Below are positions 9,372 through 17,656 of a DNA stretch of 64,000 bases, in pieces; position 1 is the first letter of the stretch, and every line of letters starts with the position of its first letter. The position numbers and the translations under genes were made by a program. A model generated the notes under the pieces. The model was not told the origin of the DNA. It ran no database searches and saw nothing but the letters and a program-made list of their open reading frames with translations. The stretch is from JAHEEL01 sp963836085 (lineage in GTDB: Bacteria; Actinomycetota; Acidimicrobiia; Spongiisociales; UBA5794): NCBI GenBank assembly GCA_963836085.1, contig CAWIHT010000014.1, forward strand, positions 62,001 to 126,000. Direction: 5' to 3'.

Positions 9372-10877
9372 ATGTCAGAGATTCAACGACCCGCGCCTGA
9401 ACGGGCGCTCGATTGGTCGTCCGACGAGGCGCGAGCGTTCGGTGACGAGGCGCTCGACATCTGGACAGAACTTCTGGACCGCCTCCACGACGACCTCCCG
9501 GTAGCGCGGAACCGATCGGCGACAGAGGTGAGCGAATCGGTCGACCTGACCGTCCCGGCGGACCCGATGCCGCTCGGCGACCTCACCGAGTACCTACGCC
9601 ACGTCGTCTTCGATGAGTCGATGTATCCCGGCCATCCGGGCTTCGTTGCGTACATCAGCGGCGCCGGCACCGTCCCGGGCGCGGCAGCCGACCTCATTGC
9701 AGCCGGGCTGAATCAGAACTCCGGCGGGTGGCGATTGTCCCCCGCCGCGAGCGAGATCGAGAACCACCTCATGCGCTGGTTCGCCGACCGGCTCGGCATG
9801 CCCGGGGAGACATCCGGGTATGTCACGTCAGGCGGTGCGATGGTCAATCTGATCGCACTCACAGCGGCGCGCTCGCGCCACGCCGGGTGGGACGTCCGCG
9901 AGGATGGCATGCGAGCGGGCCCACAGCTCACGGTGTACGTGTCATCCGAAGTGCACGACACCGTCGACCGCGCCGTTCAGATGCTCGGCATCGGCACGAC
10001 GGGGATCCGTCACATCCCGACCGACGATGAGCTCCGCATGGACGTGGCTGCGCTACGGGCGGCAATTGACGCCGACCTTGCGGCGGGGCTTCGGCCCATC
10101 GCGATCGTCGGTTCGGCAGGGACCACGGGGACCGGTGCCATCGACCCACTCGATGCCATCGCCGATGTCTGCGCCGAGTACGACGTCTGGTTCCATGTCG
10201 ACGGTGCGTACGGGGGCGCGGCGGCACTCACGGACTCGCTGAGGGACCTCTTCACCGGCATCGAGCGTGCGGATTCGATCGGCTTCGATCCCCACAAATG
10301 GCTCTACACACCGATCGCCGGAGCGTGCATCCTCGTTCGCGATCCCGACGTGCTCAGCGAGACGTTCGCTGTTCACGCCACCTACATCGTCGACGACGAC
10401 GACACCGGATGGGGCGCCGATGTCTACACCCTCAGCCCGCACTTCACACGGTCGTTCGCTGCTCTGAAGATCTGGGTCTCGCTCCTCGCCCACGGTTGGG
10501 AGGCGTATGAGCGACGCATTGCGCACGACGTTGCCCTCGCTCGATACCTCCACCAACTCGTGATCAGCCACCCGGAACTCGACGCTATCACCGACCCGGG
10601 GCTCTCCATCACGTGCTTCCGCTACGTGCCTGCCGACCTTCACGGACGACGCGACGCCGACGCCTATCTGAACGATCTCAACCAGCGGATCATGTTCGAT
10701 CTGCAACTCGGAGGCCGGGTGTTCCCGTCGAACGCGATTGTGCGCGGTCAGTTCGCCCTGCGGTCCTGCATCGTCAATTTCAGGACCGAGGCCGAGAACA
10801 TGGACGAACTGGTCATCGAATCGGTACGGATCGGCCGCACGCTCGACGCCAAACTCAGGCCTGAATCGCTCAGCTGA
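9372..10877 (+). CDS. PLP-dependent decarboxylase of the aromatic/glutamate (group II) family
   Basis: A 501-residue fold-type I enzyme. The PLP-binding lysine sits in 'DSIGFDPHKWLYTP', and the cofactor-binding aspartate and alanine in 'WFHVDGAYGGAA'. N-terminal segments ('YPGHPGFVAYISGAGTVPGA', 'NQNSGGWRLSPAASEIE') are typical of group II decarboxylases acting on aromatic L-amino acids, glutamate or related substrates. The exact substrate cannot be read from sequence. GGAGG at 9361-9365 favours ATG 9372 over TTG 9366. It is a single-gene unit, convergent with the zinc-motif gene that follows. Confidence 0.92.
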   Translation: MSEIQRPAPERALDWSSDEARAFGDEALDIWTELLDRLHDDLPVARNRSATEVSESVDLTVPADPMPLGDLTEYLRHVVFDESMYPGHPGFVAYISGAGTVPGAAADLIAAGLNQNSGGWRLSPAASEIENHLMRWFADRLGMPGETSGYVTSGGAMVNLIALTAARSRHAGWDVREDGMRAGPQLTVYVSSEVHDTVDRAVQMLGIGTTGIRHIPTDDELRMDVAALRAAIDADLAAGLRPIAIVGSAGTTGTGAIDPLDAIADVCAEYDVWFHVDGAYGGAAALTDSLRDLFTGIERADSIGFDPHKWLYTPIAGACILVRDPDVLSETFAVHATYIVDDDDTGWGADVYTLSPHFTRSFAALKIWVSLLAHGWEAYERRIAHDVALARYLHQLVISHPELDAITDPGLSITCFRYVPADLHGRRDADAYLNDLNQRIMFDLQLGGRVFPSNAIVRGQFALRSCIVNFRTEAENMDELVIESVRIGRTLDAKLRPESLS

Positions 10878-10886
10878 GTCCGCCGG

Positions 10887-11075
10887 TTAGGGCCTCGAAA
10901 CCACGCCCCGCACCCTCGGGTACTTGAGCGGCCGGTGGACGTTGCAGAACTCGGCCGTGTTGTAGCGAGAGATGATGACCGTGCATTCATCGTTGCTACA
11001 GACGCGTCCCGCCGGCGCCGTCTTCGACTTCCGGATACGGCCCATCGGCCGGGATGCTCTCATCGACTCGTTCAT
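10887..11075 (-). CDS. Small putative zinc-binding protein (62 aa)
   Basis: ATG at 11075 follows a clean GGAGG at seven bases. The 62-residue product has a basic start ('MGRIRKSKTAPAGRVC') and a C-x4-C...C-x2-H arrangement ('CSNDEC', 'YNTAEFCNVHRP') that could hold one zinc ion. Similar small C/H proteins with an S-x-Y-N segment between the metal knuckles occur in actinobacteria with no assigned role. A longer frame begins upstream but lacks a ribosome site. Confidence 0.65.
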   Translation of the reverse strand: MNESMRASRPMGRIRKSKTAPAGRVCSNDECTVIISRYNTAEFCNVHRPLKYPRVRGVVSRP

Positions 11076-11168
11076 GTCGCACCTCCGCGCTCTGCTTGCC
11101 CCTTCTACGGAGCCGACAGGGCAATCGGATGAGGACCACCTGGATCGGTGGGGCAATGCTCGAGCGGA

Positions 11169-12344
11169 TCACGCCCGAACCGACCGATGCCAGGCCCAGA
11201 TCACGCCCCCGGCGCCCAGCGCGGTGAGAGCCGACAACAGCCACATCGAGTCGTAGGACTCGGTGGCGTCGATCAGCGCCCCGAAGATCGGGGGGCCAAG
11301 ACCGAGACCGGTGAGGAAGCCGAACAGCACAATCCCGGACGCTCGGCCGGTTGCCGCCGAGCCGGCTTCGACCATCACGGCCAGCATTCCGACCGAATTC
11401 CACGAACTCGACCCGACGGCGATCAGCACCGCTGCCGGCCAGAGCAACCACGCCGCGCCCCAACTCGACGCGTGGAAGAGAACGGCAGCGACGACCGAAA
11501 GGCCGGCCATCACGGCAAGGGACTGGCGAAACGCCCCGGACTGCTCGGCGTGGCGGCTCCAGAGGATCCGGCCGGGCACGGCAACGAAGGCGACCACGGC
11601 GGCCGCTATTCCTCCGACGAAGACGCTCCAACCGAGGGTCTCTTCGGCGTAAAGCGGAACGAAGTAGACGACGGCTCCCGAGAAGCCGGATAGGAACCCG
11701 TAGGCCGCGAGCCACCAGATCGCCGTGGGCAGACGACCTCGGTTCCGTTCACGGTGCGAACGTTCTGAAGCGGGTGCCGATGGGATCGCCCAGATAGCAA
11801 CGAGGGCGAAGACCAGCGGGATCGCAGCAACCACGAGATAGGCGCCGCGCCAACCGAGCGCTACTGCGAGGGACGGCACCGACACGCCACCGAGGAAGAT
11901 CCCGAACTGGACCCCCGACTGCTTGATTCCGGTGATCACGCCCCGCTCCCCCTCCGGGAGGTCCTCGGCGATGAGCTTGTTCGTGGCCGGGTTCGCCGAT
12001 GCCTGGGAGAACGCTCCGGCGAGGGCACCGAACAGGAGCATCCCGTAGCCGACCGCGGTACCGATCAGGAGGAAGGTCGCCCCGGCAAGGACAAAGAGAG
12101 CAATGATCGCTGCCTTGCCGCCGATGCGATCCGTGATCCGACCCGCGATCGGCGACAGCACTGCCGCAGCGACGTTGACGACGGCCAGGACGACGCCGAG
12201 TTCGGCACGGGTGATCGACAGATCGTCGATGATGAACGTCGCAAGGATCCCGATCGACGCAGCAGTGAACGTCGCCGCCCCCATGGCGACGAACAAGAGC
12301 GAACTGAAGACAATGCGGCGAGGACCGTGCACAACCTGAGTCAC
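11169..12344 (-). CDS. MFS transporter
   Basis: A 391-residue major facilitator with about 12 hydrophobic segments. The loop between helices 2 and 3 carries 'AGRITDRIGGKAA', the MFS motif A (G-x3-D-R-x-G). Helix 4/5 contains 'GAFSQASANPATNKLI' and the second half repeats the fold. Substrate unknown; overall it resembles drug/metabolite exporters. The GTG start at 12344 has only a weak ribosome site. The 392 bases upstream hold a dispersed element and no gene. Confidence 0.9.
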   Translation of the reverse strand: MTQVVHGPRRIVFSSLLFVAMGAATFTAASIGILATFIIDDLSITRAELGVVLAVVNVAAAVLSPIAGRITDRIGGKAAIIALFVLAGATFLLIGTAVGYGMLLFGALAGAFSQASANPATNKLIAEDLPEGERGVITGIKQSGVQFGIFLGGVSVPSLAVALGWRGAYLVVAAIPLVFALVAIWAIPSAPASERSHRERNRGRLPTAIWWLAAYGFLSGFSGAVVYFVPLYAEETLGWSVFVGGIAAAVVAFVAVPGRILWSRHAEQSGAFRQSLAVMAGLSVVAAVLFHASSWGAAWLLWPAAVLIAVGSSSWNSVGMLAVMVEAGSAATGRASGIVLFGFLTGLGLGPPIFGALIDATESYDSMWLLSALTALGAGGVIWAWHRSVRA

Positions 12345-12446
12345 CCTGTTGATTCAAGCGGGATGGCGGCACGTCGCATCCGGCGAGTTACCAAGTCGCC
12401 AGTTCGATCCCTCCCTCCCAGTTCCTCCCCCTCAGGGGCTCTCGGT

Positions 12447-12635
12447 ATTCCTCCCCCTCAGGGGGAGGTGTCGCCCCCTGGGCGACGGAGGGGGTCTCTC
12501 GGTCTCAACGAATCCGCGGTGACGTTCGTGGAGCGTCCAGGGGACTCCACCTCTCCACGAGACCGAGAAACCCCTTCCGTCATCGGCAATGCAGGCCTGC
12601 ATTGCCGCTGCCACCTTCCCCTGAGGGGAAGGAAT
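12447..12635 (+). repeat. Dispersed multi-hairpin element, copy 3 (long form)
   Basis: Best-formed copy: ATTCCTCCCCCTCAGGGGGAG at the left, GTCGCCCCCTGGGCGAC, GGTCTCTCGG paired with CCGAGAAACC, the perfect palindrome GGCAATGCAGGCCTGCATTG, and CCTTCCCCTGAGGGGAAGG at the right. A partial copy of the left hairpin (CCTCCCCCTCAGGGG) lies just upstream at 12424-12438. Flanks carry AAGTCGCCAGTTC on the left and ACTGGCAACTGGCGACT on the right. The whole 12345-12736 gap holds only these repeats. Confidence 0.88.
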
Positions 12636-12736
12636 GGAAGAGGGGAAGGAACCGGACTGGCAACTGGCGACTCCCTTCGGCCAAGAGGCCGGACACCAGC
12701 GGTAGTGTCCCGAGACCGACTCCCGAGTACTTCACC

Positions 12737-13714
12737 TTGCCGCACACCACCTCCCACGACCACAAGCCGAGCACGCAGGCGACCGTCTGGGTGGAACTCG
12801 GGCTGATGTCGGTCATGTGGGGCAGCGCGTTCCTCCTCATGAAGGTTGCGGTACCCAGCGTCCCGGCGTTCACCCTCACCGCGGTGCGGGGGCTGCTCGC
12901 AGCTGCAATCCTCTGGCTCGCGATCCGAGCGACCCGACGAGCGGCGAAACGTTCCTCCCAGGGCTGGGTCCCCGCGTTGGTCCTCGGAACCGTCAGCGGC
13001 TGGCTCCCCAACGTTCTCACGGCGTGGGCCCTGCTCCGCCTGGACAGCTCGGTGGCCGGCATGCTCAGCGCTGCGTCGCCGATCTTCGTGGTGATCCTCG
13101 CCCACTTCTTCCTCACCAACGAAAGGATCCACGGCGCCCAGGGCGGCGGCATCCTGATTGGGTTCGTCGGCGTGGCGTTGATCATCGGTATCACGCCGGC
13201 ATCGTTCGGCGGAGCCGATCTGGCTGGGCAGCTCGCCATGGTCGGCGTGTCCCTCAGCTACGCGGCCGGCACGGTCTACGCGAGGTGGATCGGGCCACAG
13301 AACGCCCCACGCCTCGCGATGCGACAGCAGTTGGTGGCCGGCTCGTTCGGCCTGCTGGTGGCGATCGCGCTGGAGCAACCGTGGAATGTCGAACCCGAAC
13401 CGATCGCCGTCGCCGCCATCGTGGCGCTCGCGATCTGGGCCAGTGCCATCCCCATCTGGATCTACTTCCGGATGCTGGGTCGAACCCGTGCCGTGACGGT
13501 GTCGCTGGTCGCCTATCTGATTCCTGCGGTCGCGGTCGTGCTCGGTGCCCTCGTGCTGAACGAGACACTCGAGCCGACGGCGGCCCTCGGACTAGTGGTC
13601 GTGCTCCTCGGCGTGTTCATCACGACCAGACCGCAGCGATCGCGGACCTCTCCTCCGGTATCGACCGGTGGTATTGAACCGAGCGACGCGATCGAAGCCG
13701 CTCCGGACGAGTGA
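12737..13714 (+). CDS. EamA/DMT-family transporter
   Basis: About 325 residues with ten hydrophobic helices arranged as two EamA repeats. Marker segments are 'MWGSAFLLMKVAV' in helix 1, 'NERIHGAQGGGILIGFVGV' at the end of repeat 1 and 'LVAYLIPAVAVVLGALVLNE' in repeat 2. The family exports or exchanges amino acids and metabolites; substrate unknown. The open frame runs back into the repeat element, but transporter-like sequence begins only after the TTG at 12737, so that start is preferred. The ribosome site is weak. Confidence 0.88.
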   Translation: MPHTTSHDHKPSTQATVWVELGLMSVMWGSAFLLMKVAVPSVPAFTLTAVRGLLAAAILWLAIRATRRAAKRSSQGWVPALVLGTVSGWLPNVLTAWALLRLDSSVAGMLSAASPIFVVILAHFFLTNERIHGAQGGGILIGFVGVALIIGITPASFGGADLAGQLAMVGVSLSYAAGTVYARWIGPQNAPRLAMRQQLVAGSFGLLVAIALEQPWNVEPEPIAVAAIVALAIWASAIPIWIYFRMLGRTRAVTVSLVAYLIPAVAVVLGALVLNETLEPTAALGLVVVLLGVFITTRPQRSRTSPPVSTGGIEPSDAIEAAPDE

Positions 13715-13732
13715 CCGGGTCCGTCGATTGGA

Positions 13733-14353
13733 TCAGCCGCCGGTTCTCGCTGAGACCGGCTTTCGCGGCTCGGAAGATTTCTCGGGTGACTGTCGGGCAG
13801 GCACATGCTGCGTCCGTGCGGGACGCTCAGGTGCCGAACGCTGCTGGATCACGCGTACCGCGAGCAGTCCTGCAACGAGCACGCCCGTGCCGATGTACAT
13901 GCCGGTGACCAGCGGATGACCGGTGTCGGTGCCGGCCATGATCCCGTGGATCAGCGCCGACATGAAGGTCCCGAAAGCGAGGAAGTGGATCGTGCGCCAC
14001 GCCTTCTGACCGATGACGCCTTTCACATAGAAGCTGAGCGTCACCACCGCAAGGCCGTAGAACGCGGTCACGCCAAGGGCGACTGCCGTTGGATTCCAGG
14101 TGGCGACACCCGGGACGAGTACGTCGATCCAGCCGAACTCGACGTACTGGTCCATGGTCAGCGCGACCATGTGCACTCCCGTCGCAATCAGCGCACCCAG
14201 ACCCAGCGACTCATGGAACCACGTCAGCGGCTTGGCTTTGACGGCCCGCCCGAAGACCTTGGTCGACACCATCAGGCCCCAGATCGTCGACGCGGCCAGG
14301 AGTCCATAGGCAACGAGGCCGGAGCCTCGAATCACGATCCACTCGATGTTCAT
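13733..14353 (-). CDS. Ferric-reductase-like membrane heme protein
   Basis: A 206-residue membrane protein with five to six helices. Four histidines (47, 61, 123 and 136) fall in two helices, 14 and 13 residues apart ('WFHESLGLGALIATGVH', 'IHFLAFGTFMSALIH'). This is the pattern that holds two stacked b-hemes across the membrane in ferric-reductase-like, MsrQ-like and NOX-type proteins. No flavin or NAD domain is attached, so the electron donor must be separate. It is the last gene of a five-gene operon; its ATG overlaps the stop of apbE (ATGA). The C-terminal 40 residues are polar and probably cytoplasmic. Confidence 0.8.
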   Translation of the reverse strand: MNIEWIVIRGSGLVAYGLLAASTIWGLMVSTKVFGRAVKAKPLTWFHESLGLGALIATGVHMVALTMDQYVEFGWIDVLVPGVATWNPTAVALGVTAFYGLAVVTLSFYVKGVIGQKAWRTIHFLAFGTFMSALIHGIMAGTDTGHPLVTGMYIGTGVLVAGLLAVRVIQQRSAPERPARTQHVPARQSPEKSSEPRKPVSARTGG

Positions 14354-15201
14354 GCCGCCATCTCCATTCCGGTCGTTGCGTAGACGTTGCCGTCGTGCCA
14401 CACGGCGAGCGCCCCGCGGATCCAGGGCTGGCGGTCGGCCCACGCAAGCCCGTCGGCGCCCAACAGCAGGATCGCCTTGGCGGCTGCCTCCGCTTCGAGG
14501 GCCGTCGCGGTGATCGCCGATGCCTGGAGGATCGGGCTCTTCGTCGGCTGCATGGTGCGCGGGTCGATCAAGTGGTTGACTTCGCTCTCCCCGACGCGCC
14601 ACCGGCGGCGAGCGACCGAACTTGTAGCAAGGGCACCGATCCCGATATGGACCGTGGCGGCGATATCTCCCCACGGGTCGACGATCTCTACCCGGGCATT
14701 GCCGACCGACGACCGAACATCGCCGCCGGCTGAGACGATGGCAGCCAGGCCTTCCTCGACGGCGAGATCGCTGGTCCAGCCCTTGGCGATCCCTCCGAGG
14801 TCGATCGTTGTCCCGGCATCTCGAACGAGGACGTTCCCGTCGACTCTCCACCGGGAGCGGTTGCCCGGCGCAGCTGCCTCGAGTTCATCGCGGTCGACGA
14901 CCTCTTCGAACGTACGGTCGTAACCCCACGATCGAACGGCCGCACCGATGCCGGCGTCAACGAGACCTTCGGTGAGCGTGCGGGCTCGGTCCGCAGCGTT
15001 CATCACGCGGATCATCAGCGGTGACATGGACACCTCCCCCAGAGGGAAGGCGTTGATCGTGCTCAGCTCGCTCGATGGAAGGAACCGACTGCACACACGC
15101 TCTACGCGCTGAAACAGCCTGCGTGTGTCGGCAATTGCGGCCGTGGTTGCAGCCGTGACGTCGACGGTGGTCCCCATCGCCGGGAGCAGATCCCGCTTCA
15201 T
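14350..15201 (-). CDS. apbE: FAD:protein FMN transferase (ApbE family)
   Basis: A 283-residue protein starting 'MKRDLLPAMGTTVDV', the typical ApbE N-terminus. It goes on to 'ELSTINAF', 'VDAGIGAAVRSWGYD', 'TTIDLGGIAKGWTSD' and 'VSAGGDVRSSVG', and ends with 'HLIDPRTMQPTKS' and a late T-A-x2-A-E-A-A-A-K segment. ApbE enzymes attach FMN to Thr/Ser of extracytoplasmic redox proteins using Mg2+ and FAD. No signal peptide is visible and no target with the classical flavinylation motif is encoded beside it. Its ATG overlaps the upstream stop and its stop overlaps the downstream ATG (both ATGA), so translation is coupled. Confidence 0.92.
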   Translation of the reverse strand: MKRDLLPAMGTTVDVTAATTAAIADTRRLFQRVERVCSRFLPSSELSTINAFPLGEVSMSPLMIRVMNAADRARTLTEGLVDAGIGAAVRSWGYDRTFEEVVDRDELEAAAPGNRSRWRVDGNVLVRDAGTTIDLGGIAKGWTSDLAVEEGLAAIVSAGGDVRSSVGNARVEIVDPWGDIAATVHIGIGALATSSVARRRWRVGESEVNHLIDPRTMQPTKSPILQASAITATALEAEAAAKAILLLGADGLAWADRQPWIRGALAVWHDGNVYATTGMEMAA

Positions 15202-15584
15202 GACCCGGAACTCTGCGCTGGGGCAGACACGGCCGGAGCGGAGGCCGCTGGTGCCGGGGCTGAACCGCCACCGCCGCCACCGCCGCCCGACGAGCCGGCG
15301 ACTACAACAGTGCGCGTCACCACCTGGGGAGGAGGTGGCGGGACCGGCGTGTAGCGCACGACGACAAGGCCGCGCTCTGGCATGTCCGGAATCGGGGCCG
15401 CCGTTGTTGAGGTCGTCGATGTGGTCGTGGACGGCTCGACCGGCTGCGGCAGCGCGGGTTCGTCCACCGGCGCTGCAACGTTGGCGTTGCTCGCAACGGC
15501 GATCGCCGTGGTTCCCCAGGCCAGCGCCGCGCCGGTCCAGACGGCGATCTTGGCCCACCGCATCGGGAAGAGTCGCTTGATCAT
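15198..15584 (-). CDS. Small membrane-anchored Thr/Pro/Gly-rich protein
   Basis: 128 residues. It has one N-terminal hydrophobic helix after a basic start ('IKRLFPMRWAKIAVWTGAAL'), then a disordered outer part with T-S-T-T, a five-proline run, a poly-glycine stretch and A-P/A-S-rich sequence. No folded domain is evident. GGAGG precedes the GTGATG start; ATG 15584 is preferred, with the GTG at 15587 possible. Stop overlaps apbE by ATGA. In this operon it may serve as a flexible outer-face linker or a partner of the redox proteins; that is inference. Confidence 0.7.
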   Translation of the reverse strand: MIKRLFPMRWAKIAVWTGAALAWGTTAIAVASNANVAAPVDEPALPQPVEPSTTTSTTSTTAAPIPDMPERGLVVVRYTPVPPPPPQVVTRTVVVAGSSGGGGGGGGSAPAPAASAPAVSAPAQSSGS

Positions 15585-15985
15585 CACGGTGCCTCCGTTG
15601 GCTGGTCGATCGACTCGTCTTCGGTGGCGATCGTCAGCGTCACCTCGCGCTCGATGAGGAGCTCGAGGACCGCCGGCGGCAGATCACCTTCGAGTTCATC
15701 CGGTGCGGTGTGCTTGGCATAGCCGCTGCCGTAGAGCACGCGGGTTACCGCGTCCCCGACACCGTCAAGTTCCGGTGTCGGGGTGGTGATGGACACAACC
15801 ACCGGTTCCGCGGCGGTCGTTGTCGTCGCAGGCACTGTGGTTGTGACCAGCGGAGCGGGCGTCGCGACGACCGGTACCGGCACCGCGTCGTCGCTCGGCG
15901 AGGCTCCGAGGATTGCCATCAGTGCTACGAGTCCGGTCGCCATGACGGCTATTCCCGCGGCGCTCGAGGTGAGAGCGCTGCGCAT
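15584..15985 (-). CDS. Membrane-anchored Thr/Pro-rich protein, 133 aa
   Basis: An N-terminal helix ('AGIAVMATGLVALMAILG') is followed by a P/V/T-rich outer spacer and a small polar domain (about 75-133). That domain has 'GVGDAVTRVLYGSGYAKHT' and a Leu-rich helix 'PPAVLELLIEREVTLTIA'. No recognised family. The start ATG shares one base with the upstream stop (TGATG) and its own stop overlaps the next start. Its sequence layout (helix, Thr-rich spacer, small tail) matches both neighbours in the operon. Confidence 0.7.
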   Translation of the reverse strand: MRSALTSSAAGIAVMATGLVALMAILGASPSDDAVPVPVVATPAPLVTTTVPATTTTAAEPVVVSITTPTPELDGVGDAVTRVLYGSGYAKHTAPDELEGDLPPAVLELLIEREVTLTIATEDESIDQPTEAP

Positions 15986-16611
15986 CAGTCGTCGTCCTCG
16001 TCGTGCTCATCCTCGTCGTGCTCATCCTCGTCGTGCTCGTCCTCGTCGTCGCCTTCGTCCTCGTCCTCGTGTTCGTCTTCGTCCTCGTACTCGTACTCGT
16101 CGTGATCATCGTGAACCGTCGCTGCGTCGGATCTGTCGTCCATCGTCGTCGTGGTGGTCGAGTCTGTGGATGGATCGACGACCGACACGGTCCGGACGAT
16201 TGCGGGAGGCGCAGGCGGCCCGGGAAGCTCAAGCCCTTCCTCGGCGCAGATCTGTCGGAGGGAGTCGAGGGCCGCCTGCTCCAGTTCCCCAATCGTTCCG
16301 TCGGCTTCACGCTCGACCAATTCCCATCCCTGCTCACCGCATGCGGCTTCCAGGTCCTCTCTCGTGAACGTGGGCGCCTCGGTCATGATCACCGTCTCGA
16401 CGGTCTCCGCCTCCGTGGTCGTCACGGTGGTCTCTGGGACCGCAGCGGCAACCACTACTTCTTCGACGGCACCGGACTCGGGGGCCTCGCCGTTCGAGAT
16501 CACGGCCGCTGCGGCAACAGCGCTGAGGGGGATCAGCAGCAGGCCGAGGATCAGGGACACGGTGAACGTACTCGACCGGGTTGATGTGCTCTTGGGTGAG
16601 CGACTCGTCAT
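15985..16611 (-). CDS. Membrane-anchored protein with Asp/Glu/His repeat tail
   Basis: 208 residues, starting at ATG 16611 after a strong AAGGAGG. A helix at about 16-42 ('FTVSLILGLLLIPLSAVAAA') anchors it. The outer part contains a small helical segment ('TREDLEAACGEQGWELVERE', 'LDSLRQICAEEGLELPGP') with two cysteines, a Thr-rich stretch, and a C-terminal tail of about 50 residues, nearly all D, E, H and Y, with tandem D-E-D-E-H units. Such a tail can bind divalent metals or heme or simply provide charge. First gene of the operon that ends with apbE and the heme membrane protein. Confidence 0.75.
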   Translation of the reverse strand: MTSRSPKSTSTRSSTFTVSLILGLLLIPLSAVAAAAVISNGEAPESGAVEEVVVAAAVPETTVTTTEAETVETVIMTEAPTFTREDLEAACGEQGWELVEREADGTIGELEQAALDSLRQICAEEGLELPGPPAPPAIVRTVSVVDPSTDSTTTTTMDDRSDAATVHDDHDEYEYEDEDEHEDEDEGDDEDEHDEDEHDEDEHDEDDD

Positions 16612-16858
16612 GTATTCCTCCTTGTAAACACTCTCCGTGGCCGAATACTGCCGAATCGAGCGATAAGGCTGCGCTAAGCGCGCGTAAAGTGGCCGATAGG
16701 CCTCAGATTTCGGACACCAACCCAAACGGGCCATCACGGGTGTCGGTGTCCGGCGGTCGATCGCACACTTCACAGAAACATCACACGCTCTTCTCGGGCG
16801 CCACACATCGAACCTTCAGAGTCGGCGGTGAACAGGATCCCGAGATCAGGAGGACAGG
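16612..16858. promoter_or_regulatory. Divergent intergenic region of the heme/ApbE operon
   Basis: 247 bases separate the start of the minus-strand five-gene operon from the plus-strand secreted protein, so promoters for both must lie here. AAGGAGG serves the minus-strand gene, and AGGAGG at 16848-16853 serves ATG 16859. Two GTGTCGGTGTCC/GGACACC-like stretches occur (about 16709-16755), but I cannot assign an operator or clear -35/-10 boxes. Confidence 0.4.
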
Positions 16859-17473
16859 ATGAACCGACGAACCGCACTCCTCGTGGCGGTCACTACCGCC
16901 GTCGTTGCGCTGACCGTGATGCCGGCGCTTGCCGAGGAGACTGACACGGCCGATCGGTTGGAACGGCGCTACCCGCCGGCGTGGGTCGACCAGAGCGCCG
17001 ACGAATTGCGCGAACGGGTTGCCGAGCGGGCAGCGGCAGCCGAGGAACGAATCGCCAACTCGCCCCGCCTCACCGAGGACCAGAAGGCGGCGGCACTCGA
17101 GAGCCTGGACGAGGCCCTAGCGGCAATCGCCACCCTCGATGAACCAGCCGAGGTTGTTGGCACCGCCCTATCTCGGAGACAACTCCAGCGCATCGAGTGG
17201 CGAGCGATCAGGAACGGTGAGGAACCGGACTACGAACGGCACATTGCCCGCGACTTGAGCGGTGCGACGCTTCGACTCGAACACCTCTCCACGATCGCGA
17301 CCTGGGCAGAGGTGGCAGGCAGGGACGTGACGGCGGTGATGGACTATCTCGATGAGGTCTCAGTCCTCCTCGAAGTCGCGGACGGGGATGGCGGCGTCGA
17401 GGAGCGGCACGATGCGATCCACATCGCTCGGGCGTGGATGACGAACGCGCACGTGACGCTGTTCGCCATGTAG
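16859..17473 (+). CDS. Secreted alpha-helical protein, 204 aa
   Basis: A Sec signal peptide ('RRTALLVAVTTAVVALTV', cleavage near 'ALAEET') precedes a mature part of about 180 residues that looks all-helical: 'DELRERVAERAAAAEERIAN', 'EDQKAAALESLDEALAAIA' and 'LRLEHLSTIATWAEVAG'. There are no cysteines or catalytic motifs. The composition recalls the secreted three-repeat protein at 40584-41837, and both carry a short D/E-rich helix pattern. It is divergent from the apbE operon and may share its regulation. AGGAGG five bases before the ATG defines the start. Confidence 0.7.
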   Translation: MNRRTALLVAVTTAVVALTVMPALAEETDTADRLERRYPPAWVDQSADELRERVAERAAAAEERIANSPRLTEDQKAAALESLDEALAAIATLDEPAEVVGTALSRRQLQRIEWRAIRNGEEPDYERHIARDLSGATLRLEHLSTIATWAEVAGRDVTAVMDYLDEVSVLLEVADGDGGVEERHDAIHIARAWMTNAHVTLFAM

Positions 17474-17501
17474 GCCGAGGATCTCTTCGGTCCGTTGCAG
17501 T

Positions 17502-17530
17502 GTGTGGTGTGCCCGACGGGCGCACCACAC
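17502..17530 (+). terminator. Strong hairpin after the secreted helical protein
   Basis: GTGTGGTGTGCCC, loop GAC, GGGCGCACCACAC: a 13-pair stem with one G-T pair, 29 bases after the stop at 17473. No T-run follows, as is common for actinobacterial terminators. Confidence 0.6.
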
Positions 17531-17656
17531 GCGCGAATGAGTCGAGCGACCTATTCGAGTGCCAGGCGCAGGAACCGTTGAATTTCGGGGGTACCGGGAC
17601 CGATATACCACTCCAGGAGCACACAGACGACGGACCGATCAAGGAACCACGTATCA

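Noticed and set aside
14354..14851. N-terminal extension of the heme membrane protein
   Set aside because: It is a shadow of apbE; the true start is ATG 14353 in an ATGA overlap.
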